From Adhaeribacter radiodurans (GTDB taxonomy: Bacteria; Bacteroidota; Bacteroidia; Cytophagales; Hymenobacteraceae), in NCBI RefSeq assembly GCF_014075995.1, contig NZ_CP055153.1:1426001-1490000 (forward strand): 64,000 nt of DNA, in the 5' to 3' direction. The notes under the pieces are model-generated. The model saw only the letters and a program-made list of their open reading frames with translations, ran no database searches and had not been told where the DNA came from. How positions within the stretch are numbered: the stretch's first letter is position 1; each line of letters begins with the position of its first letter. Below, piece by piece: positions 9,788 through 19,730 of this stretch. The position numbers and the translations under genes were made by a program.

Positions 9788-11125
9788 ATGGAAGCAACAG
9801 CAGAGAAGAAAAACAAAGTTACATTAGCCGAAATGTTTCGGGCCTTGCAGTACCGGAATTACCGGCTCTTTTTTATGGGGCAAGGTGTTTCTTTAATTGG
9901 TACCTGGATGCAGCAGGTAGCCATGAGCTGGCTGGTTTATCGACTTACTAATTCTGTTTTGTTGTTAGGTATTTTGGGTTTTGCCGGTCAGGTACCAGCA
10001 TTTCTGTTAGGGCCTTTTGCCGGTGTACTTTCTGATCGATTTAATAAACACCGCATTTTAATTTTAACGCAATCTCTAGCTATGCTGCAAGCTACAATTC
10101 TAGCCGTGTTGGTGCTTACTAATGCGGTAACTATCTACTGGATTTTGGCTCTGAGTATATTCTTAGGAATTGTTAATGCTTTTGATACTCCTACCCGGCA
10201 GTCCTTCGTCATAAACCTGATTGATAAGCGGGAAGATGTTAGTAATGCCATTGCTTTAAATTCGTCGCTGTTTAATGTGGCCCGTTTAGCCGGACCTTCT
10301 ATTGCAGGTTTAGTAATTGCGGCGGTAGGGGAGGGGATGTGCTTTGCACTTAATGCGCTTAGTTATATAGCCGTACTTTTTTCTCTTTTAAGTCTTCGGG
10401 TTCAGCTTAAACCTTCTACAAAAAAAGACATACGGGTATGGGAATCGTTGCGCGAAGGATTTAAATACGTAGTAGGTTTTCCACCCATTCGGGCAATTCT
10501 GCTGCAAATTGGCTTAATTAGCTTGTTTGGCATGCCTTTTAGTGTTTTAATGCCAGTATTTGCCCGCGATATTTTGCACGGTGGCGCTAACACACTCGGT
10601 TATTTAATGGGAGCTTCCGGAATTGGGGCATTAACCGGGGCTTTATACCTGGCAAAGCGTCCGTCGGTGTTAGGTTTAGGAAAAGTAATTATTACGGCTA
10701 CCTTAATGCTTTCTTTTGGCTTAATTTGTTTCTCTTTTACGCGCCACATTGGGTTTGCACTTGTATTTATTACTATTACCGGTTTTGGCATGATTGTGCA
10801 AATGGCGGCAAATAATACTATTTTGCAGACTATTGTTGAAGATGATAAACGTGGCCGGGTGATGAGTTTTTATTCCATGGCATTTCTGGGAATGGCGCCA
10901 TTTGGTTCGTTGCTGGCAGGTACCTTGGCCAATCGTATTGGGGTGCCCTACACGCTTTTGATCTGTGGTTGTTTGTGTAGTTTAATTGTAATTCCGTTTG
11001 CAATACAATTGCCCAAAATGCGCCGGTTAGTACGGCCAATTTACCAACAATTAGGTATTTTACCGCAGGTGGCAACCGGAGTACAAACCGCCTCTAACTT
11101 AACCATGGCTCCCGAACAGCGGTAA
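9788..11125 (+). CDS. MFS transporter, MFS_3/EntS-like exporter
   Basis: A 445-residue inner-membrane protein with about twelve hydrophobic segments between residues 25 and 410. The N-terminal half shows FRALQYRNYRLFFMGQGVSLIGTW-type sequence and the motif FAGVLSDRFNKHR, the loop 2-3 A motif of major facilitator proteins. TPTRQSFV in the middle of the N-terminal half is typical of the MFS_3/enterobactin-exporter-like group. Members export siderophores, drugs or unknown small molecules by proton antiport; the substrate here cannot be told. It converges with the transglycosylase gene across a 155-base gap. Confidence 0.9.
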   Translation: MEATAEKKNKVTLAEMFRALQYRNYRLFFMGQGVSLIGTWMQQVAMSWLVYRLTNSVLLLGILGFAGQVPAFLLGPFAGVLSDRFNKHRILILTQSLAMLQATILAVLVLTNAVTIYWILALSIFLGIVNAFDTPTRQSFVINLIDKREDVSNAIALNSSLFNVARLAGPSIAGLVIAAVGEGMCFALNALSYIAVLFSLLSLRVQLKPSTKKDIRVWESLREGFKYVVGFPPIRAILLQIGLISLFGMPFSVLMPVFARDILHGGANTLGYLMGASGIGALTGALYLAKRPSVLGLGKVIITATLMLSFGLICFSFTRHIGFALVFITITGFGMIVQMAANNTILQTIVEDDKRGRVMSFYSMAFLGMAPFGSLLAGTLANRIGVPYTLLICGCLCSLIVIPFAIQLPKMRRLVRPIYQQLGILPQVATGVQTASNLTMAPEQR

Positions 11126-11225
11126 TTAGTAGCTTTAGATAAAAGGTAATAAACTGCTCCCAACCCCACTTCATCTGAAGCATGGAGCTTTCCTTTATAA
11201 TTATTAACTAACTTTTAAACCTTTT

Positions 11226-11279
11226 AGCTTGCAACCTATAACTTGCAACTTGTAACCTGTAACCTATAACTTGAAACCA
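11226..11279. repeat. degenerate tandem 10-11 bp repeat (AACCTATAACTTG-like)
   Basis: A short array of near-copies of GTAACCTGTAACCTATAACTTG-type units (about five, period 10-11) sits between the convergent MFS and transglycosylase genes, ending at the transglycosylase stop. Role unknown. Confidence 0.5.
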
Positions 11280-11280
11280 A

Positions 11281-13584
11281 CTACTTCCGGCTACTGGATT
11301 TTGGTTTAATAGTAAGTTTTTCACCCGGCGCCACGCTGAAATCCGATTTGTTGTTCCAATCCATAATTTCTTTAATGGTAACTCCGTATTTCCGGGAAAT
11401 CTGGTACATAGATTCGCCGGCTGATACCACGTGTTGCGTAGTTACCGCATTTGCCGTAGTAGCCCGTTCGGTTACCGGTGGCATAGAAGCAACTGTTACT
11501 ATTGGTTTCGTAACTACCGAAACACTTTGAACAGGAGTATCGGTAGGCGGAGTAAGCCGTAGATTTTGCCCAATAGCTAATCCTAAAGTGCTTAAATTAT
11601 TCCAGGTTTGCAGTTGATTTACCGGAATATCGTAAAGCCGCGAAATACTATACAAGGTTTCACCCTTCGTAACCACGTGTTCGGTTATAGTTACGGAAAC
11701 CGTGTTGGCAATAGTTCCTGACGGAGTAATATTTACTTTTTCTTTCGAATTAACTGTATCTGAAGTTTCGGAAGCAGTGGCTATAGATTCTGAATCAAGA
11801 AGAACAGAATCATTGGTTGAAGTTCCTTTCCGGTTAGGATACAAATTCTGGTTTTTAGGCTCCGTATTTTGGGCAACTTCCTCTTGAGATTCTTCACTGG
11901 CTAAAGTAGAATCTACTATCACATCGTCTTCGGAATCTGAAACTTGAGCAACATCGCTCGAAGAGGATGCCTGATTTTCTGATTCCTGAATGGAATCATT
12001 TTTGGAGGTAATTCCCGTTTCGGCTTTTGAACCTGCATTAGGTACCACGGGTGCAGTAGCTACTGGTTCAGTATCGTCGGCTTCTTCATTTACTTCGGTC
12101 AGATTTTCGTCTACTTCTACGGGTTGGGTATCTACTTTTGCTACTTTTTCCGGATCTGGTTTTACTCCGAAGATATTGGCTAACTTATCTTCAACTGTAT
12201 TTTTTGGAGCTGGTTTACTAACTGGGGCCGAAGATTTTTGGGGAGCAACTTTGGGCTCGTTTTTAGCAATTATAAGGGGCTTTTCCGGGGTTTGTGGTTG
12301 CGGAGTAGGAGCCGAAGGTTTAACTTCCTGGTATTCTACGGGTACATGGCTTGGCCGCCGTTGCTGCAACCACATAACGCGACCCGCTAGCAGACGCTCA
12401 TTTTTCCGCAAGCGGTTATACCAAAGCAAAGATTTTACTTTTACCCCAAACTTTTGCGCTACGTTCCAGGTTTGTTCTCCCTCCTGAACTGCATAGTAAG
12501 CGGTACTGGCTTTGCTGCCTTTTCGTTCTAAGTAATACGTTTCGCCGGCAATTACAGCATCGTGGCTCCCTAAATCGTTATACTGCCGGAAACGTTTGCT
12601 GCTTACTTTACCCGCTTTAGCCAAATTATCAATCGAATCGCCCTGGCGGGCTACAATTGCTTTTAAACCGTTATGCTTTTTAAGAATAGCCGGACCAGGC
12701 AAAGAGCTGGATTTAATTGGACTAGCTGCGGGTATTCCAGCTTTGTTGGCGGCCAGTACAACTTGTTGCTGATTAACGTTGGTTACGGGTACCAATACCG
12801 TATAGGGCTTATTACCGGGTACAACACTGCCACTCAGCCATTTATTATACTTCTGAATTTCGGCATAATCGGTTTGTGTAGCTAATGCAACATCGCTTAA
12901 ACTTTGGCCAACAGTTACGGGTACTTCCTGCAATACAATCGGGGGAGAAGGGTTTTTACCAATAAAATTTTCGAAAGCAACTTTATGGGCCAAAAAGGTT
13001 AAAATATACCAATTGGTTTTACCGGTTACTTCCATTTCCTTGCTACCTGTGTGGTCTGATTTAGCATGCGATTTGGCGCCGGTAAAACCTAAATAATACG
13101 AAAGTAAGGTGTTAAACCAGTTTTTATAGTAAATAGAATTGCTTTTTACTAAGTATTTAGCCGCCCCCCGGCTGGAGTTAACAATGTGCTTGCGTTCGTC
13201 TACATCCGGCGTTATAAGTAAACCATGATCCGCGGCGGCTTCTTTTTTAAATTGCCAGAAACCTACCGCATTTGAAGTAGAAATAGCATCCGAAACTAGA
13301 CCGCTTTCCTGTAATACCAGGTATTTAAAATCATCGGGTAAGCCTTCTTCGGCAAAAATGCGGGATATAATCGGGAAATAAGCGTCGGCTCGATCTACTT
13401 TCGCCTGAAAATACTGAGGATATTTGAGCAAACCATCTACCTGCTTCTGAATAGCTTTTCGGGCATCTTCGTTAATTATTAAATGCTGATCAGCAAAATA
13501 AATATTATCCGGTACTACTACAGTTTGGGCCTGGGCCACCAAACAAAATAATCCGAACAGAAGCAGTAAGAGATTCTTCTTCAT
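11281..13584 (-). CDS. LysM-containing lytic transglycosylase (MltD-like)
   Basis: A secreted or periplasmic murein hydrolase of 767 residues. I place the start at the ATG 13582-13584, not at the TTG four codons upstream, because a clean signal peptide (MKKNLLLLLFGLFCLVAQAQ) begins there. An SLT-type transglycosylase domain follows (about residues 50-190) with the catalytic Glu in LQESGL (about E93) and GFWQF. Then come three weak LysM-like modules (about 220-420), a long Pro/Ser/Glu-rich linker (about 430-640), and two canonical LysM domains at the C-terminus (VVTKGETLYSISRLY and VVSAGESMYQISRKY) that bind peptidoglycan. MltD cleaves glycan strands to 1,6-anhydro-muropeptides. Confidence 0.9.
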   Translation of the reverse strand: MKKNLLLLLFGLFCLVAQAQTVVVPDNIYFADQHLIINEDARKAIQKQVDGLLKYPQYFQAKVDRADAYFPIISRIFAEEGLPDDFKYLVLQESGLVSDAISTSNAVGFWQFKKEAAADHGLLITPDVDERKHIVNSSRGAAKYLVKSNSIYYKNWFNTLLSYYLGFTGAKSHAKSDHTGSKEMEVTGKTNWYILTFLAHKVAFENFIGKNPSPPIVLQEVPVTVGQSLSDVALATQTDYAEIQKYNKWLSGSVVPGNKPYTVLVPVTNVNQQQVVLAANKAGIPAASPIKSSSLPGPAILKKHNGLKAIVARQGDSIDNLAKAGKVSSKRFRQYNDLGSHDAVIAGETYYLERKGSKASTAYYAVQEGEQTWNVAQKFGVKVKSLLWYNRLRKNERLLAGRVMWLQQRRPSHVPVEYQEVKPSAPTPQPQTPEKPLIIAKNEPKVAPQKSSAPVSKPAPKNTVEDKLANIFGVKPDPEKVAKVDTQPVEVDENLTEVNEEADDTEPVATAPVVPNAGSKAETGITSKNDSIQESENQASSSSDVAQVSDSEDDVIVDSTLASEESQEEVAQNTEPKNQNLYPNRKGTSTNDSVLLDSESIATASETSDTVNSKEKVNITPSGTIANTVSVTITEHVVTKGETLYSISRLYDIPVNQLQTWNNLSTLGLAIGQNLRLTPPTDTPVQSVSVVTKPIVTVASMPPVTERATTANAVTTQHVVSAGESMYQISRKYGVTIKEIMDWNNKSDFSVAPGEKLTIKPKSSSRK

Positions 13585-13596
13585 GGTATTCAGCAA

Positions 13597-14053
13597 TTAA
13601 ATTTAAATTAAGAGCGCACTTCAGCTAATTGGGTAACCCGGGCAGTATTGTTTGCTCGCTAGTTTGCAGCAGAAAGTATCGAAAATATTGGATATACCCA
13701 GAAGCAAATTACCCTATTTAAAACCAGATAGTAAATTTTTGCCGTAATTACTTCTCTACATTTTTTCCACAGCTATTATCCACATAGGTTAAATGTTATT
13801 TTGGGTAATAAATTGTTAATTAGGTTTTTAGCGGGAGATTTGGTGTTGATTTTACCCACTATTATATTTTTTGCGTACTACTTCTGTTTTAGCCACCCGT
13901 ATTGTTTGACTTGGAACGTAATCTCAGGAAAAAGTAAAACTGCCAAGCTGTCACGTTTTAAAGAAAACTTTTCGGCTGGAATAAATTTTGAGACCGGGCA
14001 TTTATCCTACAACGTAAACGAAAACAGACTTAATATAAATTATAAAAAGCATT
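13597..14053. other. divergent intergenic region before htpG
   Basis: It holds the promoters of the transglycosylase and of htpG. A TTG-started open frame at 13801-14070 overlaps the htpG start out of frame and looks like chance. No clear heat-shock element was recognised. Confidence 0.4.
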
Positions 14054-15877
14054 ATGGCAGAAAAAGGTAATATTTCGATTCACACCGAGAATATTTTTCC
14101 GATTATTAAAAAGTTCTTGTACTCCGACCACGAGATTTTTTTGCGCGAGCTGGTGTCAAACGCCGTGGACGCATCTCAAAAGTTAAAGCGCTTATCGGCA
14201 ATTGGCGAGTACAAAGGAGAGTTGGGCGACCTGAAAGTGAAAGTGGCCGTTGATAAAGAAGCCCGTACTATTACCGTAAGCGATAACGGTATTGGTATGA
14301 CTGCCGAAGAAATTAAAAAATACATTAACCAAATTGCTTTTTCGGGCGCTACTGAGTTCGTAGAAAAATACAAAGACAAACCCGACGCTAACCAGATTAT
14401 TGGTCATTTTGGTTTAGGTTTCTACTCCTCGTTTATGGTAGCGGATACCGTAGAAATTATTTCGCAATCGTATCAGGAAAACACTACTGCTGCGCATTGG
14501 GTTTGCGACGGCTCTACGGAATTTACTATTTCCGATACGGAACGTGCGGAACGGGGTACTGACGTAATATTAAATATTGCGGCTGATTCGGAAGAGTTTT
14601 TAGAAGAAGCCCGCATTCAGACTATCCTGAATAAATATTGCAAGTTTTTACCGGTACCAGTTGAGTTTAAAGGAGAAATAATTAATAACCCAACCCCAAT
14701 CTGGACCAAATCGCCTTCCGAATTAACCGACGAGGATTACAAGAATTTCTATAAAGAGCTGTATCCGTTCTCCGAAGATCCGCTGTTTTGGATTCACTTA
14801 AACGTAGATTATCCTTTTAACTTAACGGGTATTTTGTACTTCCCGAAACTGAAAAACGAGTTCGAATTTCAGAAAAACAAAATACAGCTGTACAGCCGCC
14901 AGGTATTTATTACCGATGAGGTTAAAGATGTAGTACCAGAATTTTTAATGTTGCTGCACGGGGTTATTGACTCGCCGGATATTCCTTTAAACGTATCCCG
15001 GAGTTTCTTGCAAGCCGATTCGAACGTAAAGAAAATCAATACTTATATTACTAAAAAAGTAGCTGATAAACTAGCCGAAATCTTTAAGAAAGAGCGCGAG
15101 AACTTCCAGGACAAATGGAACGACATTAATATTTTCGTGAAATACGGTATGCTGTCCGACGATAAGTTTTACGAAAAAGCCAAAGATTTTGCGCTTTTAC
15201 AGAACATTGAGGGCAAATACTTTACCATTGACGAGTACAAAGATTTTATTCAGGCCAACCAGAAAGACAAAAACGATAACCTGGTAATTCTGTATACTAC
15301 CGACGAAGATAAGCAACATGCTTTTGTGGAATCGGCTAAAGACCGTAGCTACGATGTTTTAAAGTTGGATACGATGATCGATAGCCACTTTATTGGTATG
15401 CTGGAGCAAAAGCTGGAGAAAGTTACCCTGAAGCGCGTAGATGCTGAAACAGTTGATAAACTCATCGAAAAAGATGAAACCAAAGAATCGGTTTTGAGCG
15501 AGGATGAGAAAACCCAGCTGAAAGAAATTTACGAAAAGGCGATCAATAATACCAATATGCACGTTACCATTGAGCCACTTTCGCCGCAAGACCAACCGGT
15601 GGTAATTACTTTACCGGAGTTTATGCGTCGAATGAAAGATATGAGCAAAACCGGTGGAGGTGGTATGATGTTTATGGGCAATATGCCGGATACGTACAAC
15701 GTAAGCGTAAACGCGAACCACCCTATCAACAACCGGATTTTAAGCGCGCAAGACGACAGCAAAGAAAAAATTGCGAAGCAAGCATTTGACTTAGCTTTAT
15801 TGTCGCAAAACATGTTAACCGGTCCGGCCTTAACTGCCTTCGTAAAACGCAGCGTAGAGTTGATCGAGAAAGACTAA
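14054..15877 (+). CDS. htpG: molecular chaperone HtpG (Hsp90)
   Basis: A 607-residue Hsp90. The N-terminal GHKL ATPase domain has ELVSNAVDAS (Mg-binding Asn), DNGIGM (ATP-binding Asp) and the lid region GHFGLGFYSSFMVA. The middle domain carries the catalytic-loop Arg in LNVSRSFLQ. The C-terminal dimerisation domain ends without the MEEVD tail, as expected for bacteria. It is a cytoplasmic ATP-dependent folding chaperone, usually stress-induced. It starts at ATG 14054, just after an AT-rich leader, and ends at a strong terminator, so it is a single-gene unit. Confidence 0.98.
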   Translation: MAEKGNISIHTENIFPIIKKFLYSDHEIFLRELVSNAVDASQKLKRLSAIGEYKGELGDLKVKVAVDKEARTITVSDNGIGMTAEEIKKYINQIAFSGATEFVEKYKDKPDANQIIGHFGLGFYSSFMVADTVEIISQSYQENTTAAHWVCDGSTEFTISDTERAERGTDVILNIAADSEEFLEEARIQTILNKYCKFLPVPVEFKGEIINNPTPIWTKSPSELTDEDYKNFYKELYPFSEDPLFWIHLNVDYPFNLTGILYFPKLKNEFEFQKNKIQLYSRQVFITDEVKDVVPEFLMLLHGVIDSPDIPLNVSRSFLQADSNVKKINTYITKKVADKLAEIFKKERENFQDKWNDINIFVKYGMLSDDKFYEKAKDFALLQNIEGKYFTIDEYKDFIQANQKDKNDNLVILYTTDEDKQHAFVESAKDRSYDVLKLDTMIDSHFIGMLEQKLEKVTLKRVDAETVDKLIEKDETKESVLSEDEKTQLKEIYEKAINNTNMHVTIEPLSPQDQPVVITLPEFMRRMKDMSKTGGGGMMFMGNMPDTYNVSVNANHPINNRILSAQDDSKEKIAKQAFDLALLSQNMLTGPALTAFVKRSVELIEKD

Positions 15878-15898
15878 TTTTTAAAATTTTTAATAAAA

Positions 15899-15935
15899 CA
15901 AAAAGGCCGGAACTGCTCCGGCCTTTTTGTTTTAT
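15899..15935 (+). terminator. intrinsic terminator of htpG
   Basis: Stem AAAAGGCCGGA / TCCGGCCTTTT (about 15901-15911 and 15917-15927) with TTTTTGTTTT behind it, 22 bases after the htpG stop. Confidence 0.9.
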
Positions 15936-15977
15936 GCCCTAAAGTAAATAATAGCCGGAAAACAACACTATGGCACC

Positions 15978-16099
15978 CACTATGGCGCGGAAGTTACTTC
16001 CGTGACTTGCCAATGAGCTTGGAGAAAGGCTATTGTTTAGTAAAAAATGACCTTGGCTTTTTTCCTGGAAGGCGCGGAAGTAACTTCCGCGCCATAGTG
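15978..16099. repeat. REP-like element, paired inverted copies (copy 1)
   Basis: Perfect 25-base inverted arms at 15978-16002 and 16075-16099 containing CTATGGCGCGGAAGTTACTT. Each arm is itself a near palindrome (CGGAAGT-T-ACTTCCG). The 72-base interior does not match that of copy 2, so the conserved parts are the ends, as in paired REP/BIME elements. It lies between htpG and the FMN reductase gene. Confidence 0.8.
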
Positions 16100-16168
16100 C
16101 CATAATTAGGTATATATAACTTATAGGTTGCTTTACAAGTAAAGAATCATTTAAACTGAATTATTTAA

Positions 16169-16693
16169 TTAAAAATCGATAAAAGAATCTATCTGCTCTA
16201 GCAATAAGCTTTCGTACAAAGGATTAGTTAGTTCCCCGTTAGCCAGGCTCTTAGAAATATAATTTAATCGCGGTTTAGCGGCTAATACGTGCATGCCCAT
16301 GTAATGTAAAATATCAGTCAGGTGACTGAGCGCTAAAGCCCCGCCTTGCGAACCAGTAGAGATGCCCACCATCGCTGCTTTTTTATTCTTGAAACTTCCC
16401 GGATAACTCAGGCCATCAATAAAGGCTTTCAGCACGCCCGGGAAAGATGCATTGTACTCCGGCACTATAAAAACAAACTTATCGGTACTTTCAATTAATT
16501 TGGTTAGCTCGTTATACTGGTCGTTTTTACCGGCGTTGTGGTACAAGGCGGTAAAAACAAAATCAGCCGGCAAATCCATTAAATCCAAAATCTGATTGGG
16601 CATCTGGCGTTTATATAGCAAGCGGGCATAAATATCAGAAATAACGCGGGCGTTGGAACGAGGACGATTGGTGCCGGATATAATGGTGATCAT
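16169..16693 (-). CDS. NADPH-dependent FMN reductase family
   Basis: A 174-residue flavodoxin-like oxidoreductase of the NADPH_red/ArsH-ChrR-like family. The N-terminal strand and phosphate loop ITIISGTNRPRSNA (residues 2-15) bind the FMN phosphate, and PEYNASFPGVLKAFIDGLS (about 99-117) is the family signature. Members reduce FMN, quinones, azo dyes or chromate with NAD(P)H; the true substrate is unknown. It is cytoplasmic, with no signal peptide. It is a single gene between the REP-like element and the sdh operon, on the same strand as sdh but beyond the sdh terminator. Confidence 0.88.
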   Translation of the reverse strand: MITIISGTNRPRSNARVISDIYARLLYKRQMPNQILDLMDLPADFVFTALYHNAGKNDQYNELTKLIESTDKFVFIVPEYNASFPGVLKAFIDGLSYPGSFKNKKAAMVGISTGSQGGALALSHLTDILHYMGMHVLAAKPRLNYISKSLANGELTNPLYESLLLEQIDSFIDF

Positions 16694-16805
16694 GAACGAG
16701 AATTTTAAAATATAGACCTTTGGTATTTGCTACCATTAAAAGTACATTTTTGTTTTACAACTGAGGATTTCATTAATAGCAAAAGAATACCGGTTACTAA
16801 AAGGC

Positions 16806-16840
16806 CATAAAAAAAGCGAACCTTACGATTCGCTTTCAAT
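16806..16840 (-). terminator. terminator of sdhCAB operon
   Basis: Stem AAAGCGAA (16813-16820) / TTCGCTTT (16829-16836). On the minus strand it runs into TTTTTTTA, 18 bases past the sdhB stop. Confidence 0.85.
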
Positions 16841-16857
16841 AATAGTAAATTTAGTAA

Positions 16858-17643
16858 TTAACCTACGTTTTCGGAAGTAAGTTTAGCACCCAGGTATTCC
16901 CGGTTAAGCATTGCTATATTCTCCAAGGAAATTCCCACCGGACATTCGGCGGCGCAGGAACCAATGTTGGAGCAGGCACCAAATCCTTCGGCATCGTGCT
17001 GGGCTAGCATATTTTCAACGCGGGTTTTGCGCTCTACTTTTCCTTGCGGTAATAAAGCTAACTGCGATACTTTGGCACTTACAAATAACATGGCCGAAGC
17101 ATTTTTACAAGCTGCCACGCAAGCACCGCACTGAATACAAGTAGCGGCATCAAAAGCTTTATCCGCAATTGATTTCGGAATTGGAATTTCATTGGCATCG
17201 GGTACTCCACCGGTATTAACGGAGATATAACCACCTGCTTGCTGAATCCGGTCGAGAGCGGAGCGATCCACACTTAAATCTTTGTGCACCGGAAAGGCAT
17301 CGGCGCGCCAAGGTTCAATAGTAATGGTTTGACCATCCTGAAATTTACGCATGTGCAACTGGCAGGTAGTGGTACCTTTTTCCGGACCATGCGCCCGGCC
17401 GTTGATGTACATGCTGCACATACCGCAAATTCCTTCGCGGCAATCGTGGTCAAAAGCAATTGGGTCCTCGCCACTCAGAGTTAAATCTTCGTTTACCACG
17501 TCTATCATTTCCAGAAAAGACATGTCAGGCGAAATGTTATTAGCATTATATGTAACCAGTTTACCTGGTGTATTTGCATTTTTCTGGCGCCACACCCGAA
17601 GGGTCAGGTTCATGGGCTTTGCATTTGGGTTATTACCAGCCAT
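16858..17643 (-). CDS. sdhB: succinate dehydrogenase/fumarate reductase iron-sulfur subunit
   Basis: The 261-residue electron-transfer subunit of complex II. The ferredoxin-type domain has C68, C73, C76 and C94 for the [2Fe-2S] cluster (CREGICGMC, then TTCQLH). [12 protein letters not shown] (C169, C172, C175, C179) and [14 protein letters not shown] (C224, C230, C234) hold the [4Fe-4S] and [3Fe-4S] clusters. It passes electrons from the SdhA flavin to the SdhC hemes. It is the last gene of sdhC-sdhA-sdhB. The 155-base spacer before it is unusually long for this operon and carries a perfect 20-base inverted repeat. Confidence 0.97.
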   Translation of the reverse strand: MAGNNPNAKPMNLTLRVWRQKNANTPGKLVTYNANNISPDMSFLEMIDVVNEDLTLSGEDPIAFDHDCREGICGMCSMYINGRAHGPEKGTTTCQLHMRKFQDGQTITIEPWRADAFPVHKDLSVDRSALDRIQQAGGYISVNTGGVPDANEIPIPKSIADKAFDAATCIQCGACVAACKNASAMLFVSAKVSQLALLPQGKVERKTRVENMLAQHDAEGFGACSNIGSCAAECPVGISLENIAMLNREYLGAKLTSENVG

Positions 17644-17677
17644 TTTATCTTTAATTATGAATGATGAATAACAAATT

Positions 17678-17779
17678 AGAAATTATGAATTAGAAATTAG
17701 AAATGGCTCACTGGCACGTATATCTTCTTTTTTGTCCATTTCTTATTTTCCCAATTTAAATTTCTAATTCATAATTTCT
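17678..17779. repeat. 20-bp perfect inverted repeat in the sdhA-sdhB spacer
   Basis: Arms at 17678-17697 and 17760-17779 (AGAAATTATGAATTAGAAAT and its exact reverse complement), with further weaker pairing outside. In the sdhCAB transcript this would fold between sdhA and sdhB. Related AT-rich units lie at 9309-9341. Confidence 0.7.
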
Positions 17780-17798
17780 GATTTTTAATTTGTTAAAA

Positions 17799-19712
17799 TT
17801 ATTTATAACTCCGTTGAGTGAGTTTTACATTTTCGAAATTAAGCGTTTCCTTATGCAAGTTTTCCGGCTGGTTATCGCTGGAGTACTCCCAGGCAGCTAC
17901 GTAGGCAAAATTCTCATCATCGCGTAAGGCTTCGTTTTCCGGCGTTTGATATTCTTCCCGGAAGTGGCCACCGCACGACTCATTCCGGTGAAGGGCATCA
18001 TCTACCATTAATTCACCTAACTCCAGAAAATCAGCTACCCGTCCGGCTTTCTCCAGAGTCATGTTCAACTCTTCGTTGGCTCCTAAAACCCGCACGTTGC
18101 GCCAGAAATCTTCGCGCAGCTCCCGGATTTTTTGCTTAGCATGCTGCAATCCTTCGGCGTTACGGGCCATACCGCAATAATCCCACATAAGTAAACCTAA
18201 TTCTTTGTGGTAGTGGTCAACGGTTTTGGTGCCATTAGTAGATAAAAATTGATTTACCCGGCTTACTACCTGCTGTTCGGCTTGGTTGAACGCCGGGTGA
18301 TCAGTTGGTATTTTCTGAGCCGGCATTTGTGCCAGGTAATCACCGATAGTATACGGAATCACAAAATAACCATCTGCTAAACCTTGCATCAGCGCCGAAG
18401 CACCCAAGCGGTTAGCACCGTGATCCGAGAAATTACACTCCCCGGTAGCGTACAACCCCGGTATAGTCGTCATTAAATTATAATCTACCCACAAGCCACC
18501 CATTGTATAGTGTACTGCCGGGTATATACGCATAGGTGATTCGTACGGATTTTCGCCGGTAATTTTAGCGTACATATCAAACAAGTTACCGTATTTCTGA
18601 CTTACCTTATCTAGTCCATCGCGCTGAATGGCATCGGCAAAATCGAGGTAAACGGCTAAACCAGTAGAGCCTACCCCACGACCTTCGTCACATGCTTGTT
18701 TGGCATTACGCGAAGCCACGTCGCGCGGCACCAAATTACCGAAAGATGGATATTTACGTTCCAGGAAGTAATCACGTTCTTCTTCCGTAATATCCTGCGG
18801 AGCGCGTTTATCTCCTACTGCTTTAGGCACCCATACCCGGCCATCGTTCCGAAGAGACTCCGACATTAAAGTTAATTTAGATTGATAATCGCCGGATACT
18901 GGAATACAGGTTGGGTGAATTTGAGTAAAGCACGGGTTAGCAAAGAAAGCGCCTTTTTTATGGGCCCGCCAGATGGCTGTAGTATTCGAACCCATAGCAT
19001 TGGTAGATAAGTAAAACACGTTACCATAACCACCAGTAGCTAAAATTACTGCGTGTCCGCTGTGTCTTTCTATTTTACCAGTAACTAAATGGCGGGTAAT
19101 AATACCGCGGGCTTTGCCATCTACTACTACTAAATCCAGCATTTCGGTACGCGGATACATTTTTACTTTACCGGCTGCAATCTGTCGGTTAAGGGCACTG
19201 TAAGCTCCCAATAATAATTGCTGACCAGTTTGACCCCGGGCGTAGAACGTGCGCGATACCTGCGCACCCCCAAACGAACGGTTAGCTAATAAACCGCCGT
19301 ATTCGCGGGCAAATGGTACCCCTTGCGCCACACATTGGTCTATAATGTTAACAGATACTTGCGCTAAGCGGTACACGTTCGCTTCGCGGGCCCGGTAATC
19401 GCCCCCTTTTATGGTATCGTAAAATAACCGGTACACGCTATCACCATCGTTCTGGTAGTTTTTAGCCGCGTTAATACCACCCTGAGCCGCAATACTGTGG
19501 GCCCGACGAGCACTATCCTGGTAGCAAAATGCTTTTACATTATACCCCAATTCAGCTAAAGTAGCGGCAGCCGAAGCGCCAGCCAAGCCAGTACCTACTA
19601 CAATAATATCGTATTTTCTTTTGTTGGCCGGGTTTACCAGCTTTACGTTAAATTTATGTTTTTCCCATTTTTCGGCTAAAAGGCCTTCGGGGATCTTCGC
19701 ATCTAATATCAT
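17799..19712 (-). CDS. sdhA: succinate dehydrogenase/fumarate reductase flavoprotein subunit
   Basis: The 637-residue catalytic subunit. The N-terminal FAD-binding Rossmann motif [19 protein letters not shown] (about residues 37-55) is followed by [14 protein letters not shown], the region of covalent FAD attachment in the family. The capping and active-site parts are present, including HYTMGG and the C-terminal [12 protein letters not shown]. It oxidises succinate to fumarate, or the reverse, on the inner face of the membrane. Length and style match the B-type enzymes of Bacteroidota, which work with a single cytochrome b subunit. It begins 18 bases after the sdhC stop, so the two are co-transcribed. 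Confidence 0.98.
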   Translation of the reverse strand: MILDAKIPEGLLAEKWEKHKFNVKLVNPANKRKYDIIVVGTGLAGASAAATLAELGYNVKAFCYQDSARRAHSIAAQGGINAAKNYQNDGDSVYRLFYDTIKGGDYRAREANVYRLAQVSVNIIDQCVAQGVPFAREYGGLLANRSFGGAQVSRTFYARGQTGQQLLLGAYSALNRQIAAGKVKMYPRTEMLDLVVVDGKARGIITRHLVTGKIERHSGHAVILATGGYGNVFYLSTNAMGSNTTAIWRAHKKGAFFANPCFTQIHPTCIPVSGDYQSKLTLMSESLRNDGRVWVPKAVGDKRAPQDITEEERDYFLERKYPSFGNLVPRDVASRNAKQACDEGRGVGSTGLAVYLDFADAIQRDGLDKVSQKYGNLFDMYAKITGENPYESPMRIYPAVHYTMGGLWVDYNLMTTIPGLYATGECNFSDHGANRLGASALMQGLADGYFVIPYTIGDYLAQMPAQKIPTDHPAFNQAEQQVVSRVNQFLSTNGTKTVDHYHKELGLLMWDYCGMARNAEGLQHAKQKIRELREDFWRNVRVLGANEELNMTLEKAGRVADFLELGELMVDDALHRNESCGGHFREEYQTPENEALRDDENFAYVAAWEYSSDNQPENLHKETLNFENVKLTQRSYK

Positions 19713-19730
19713 ATAAGCAGATGAATTAAA

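Noticed and set aside
13801-14070. 89-codon open frame before htpG
   Set aside because: It needs a TTG start, overlaps the htpG ATG out of frame, and has no family-like pattern.
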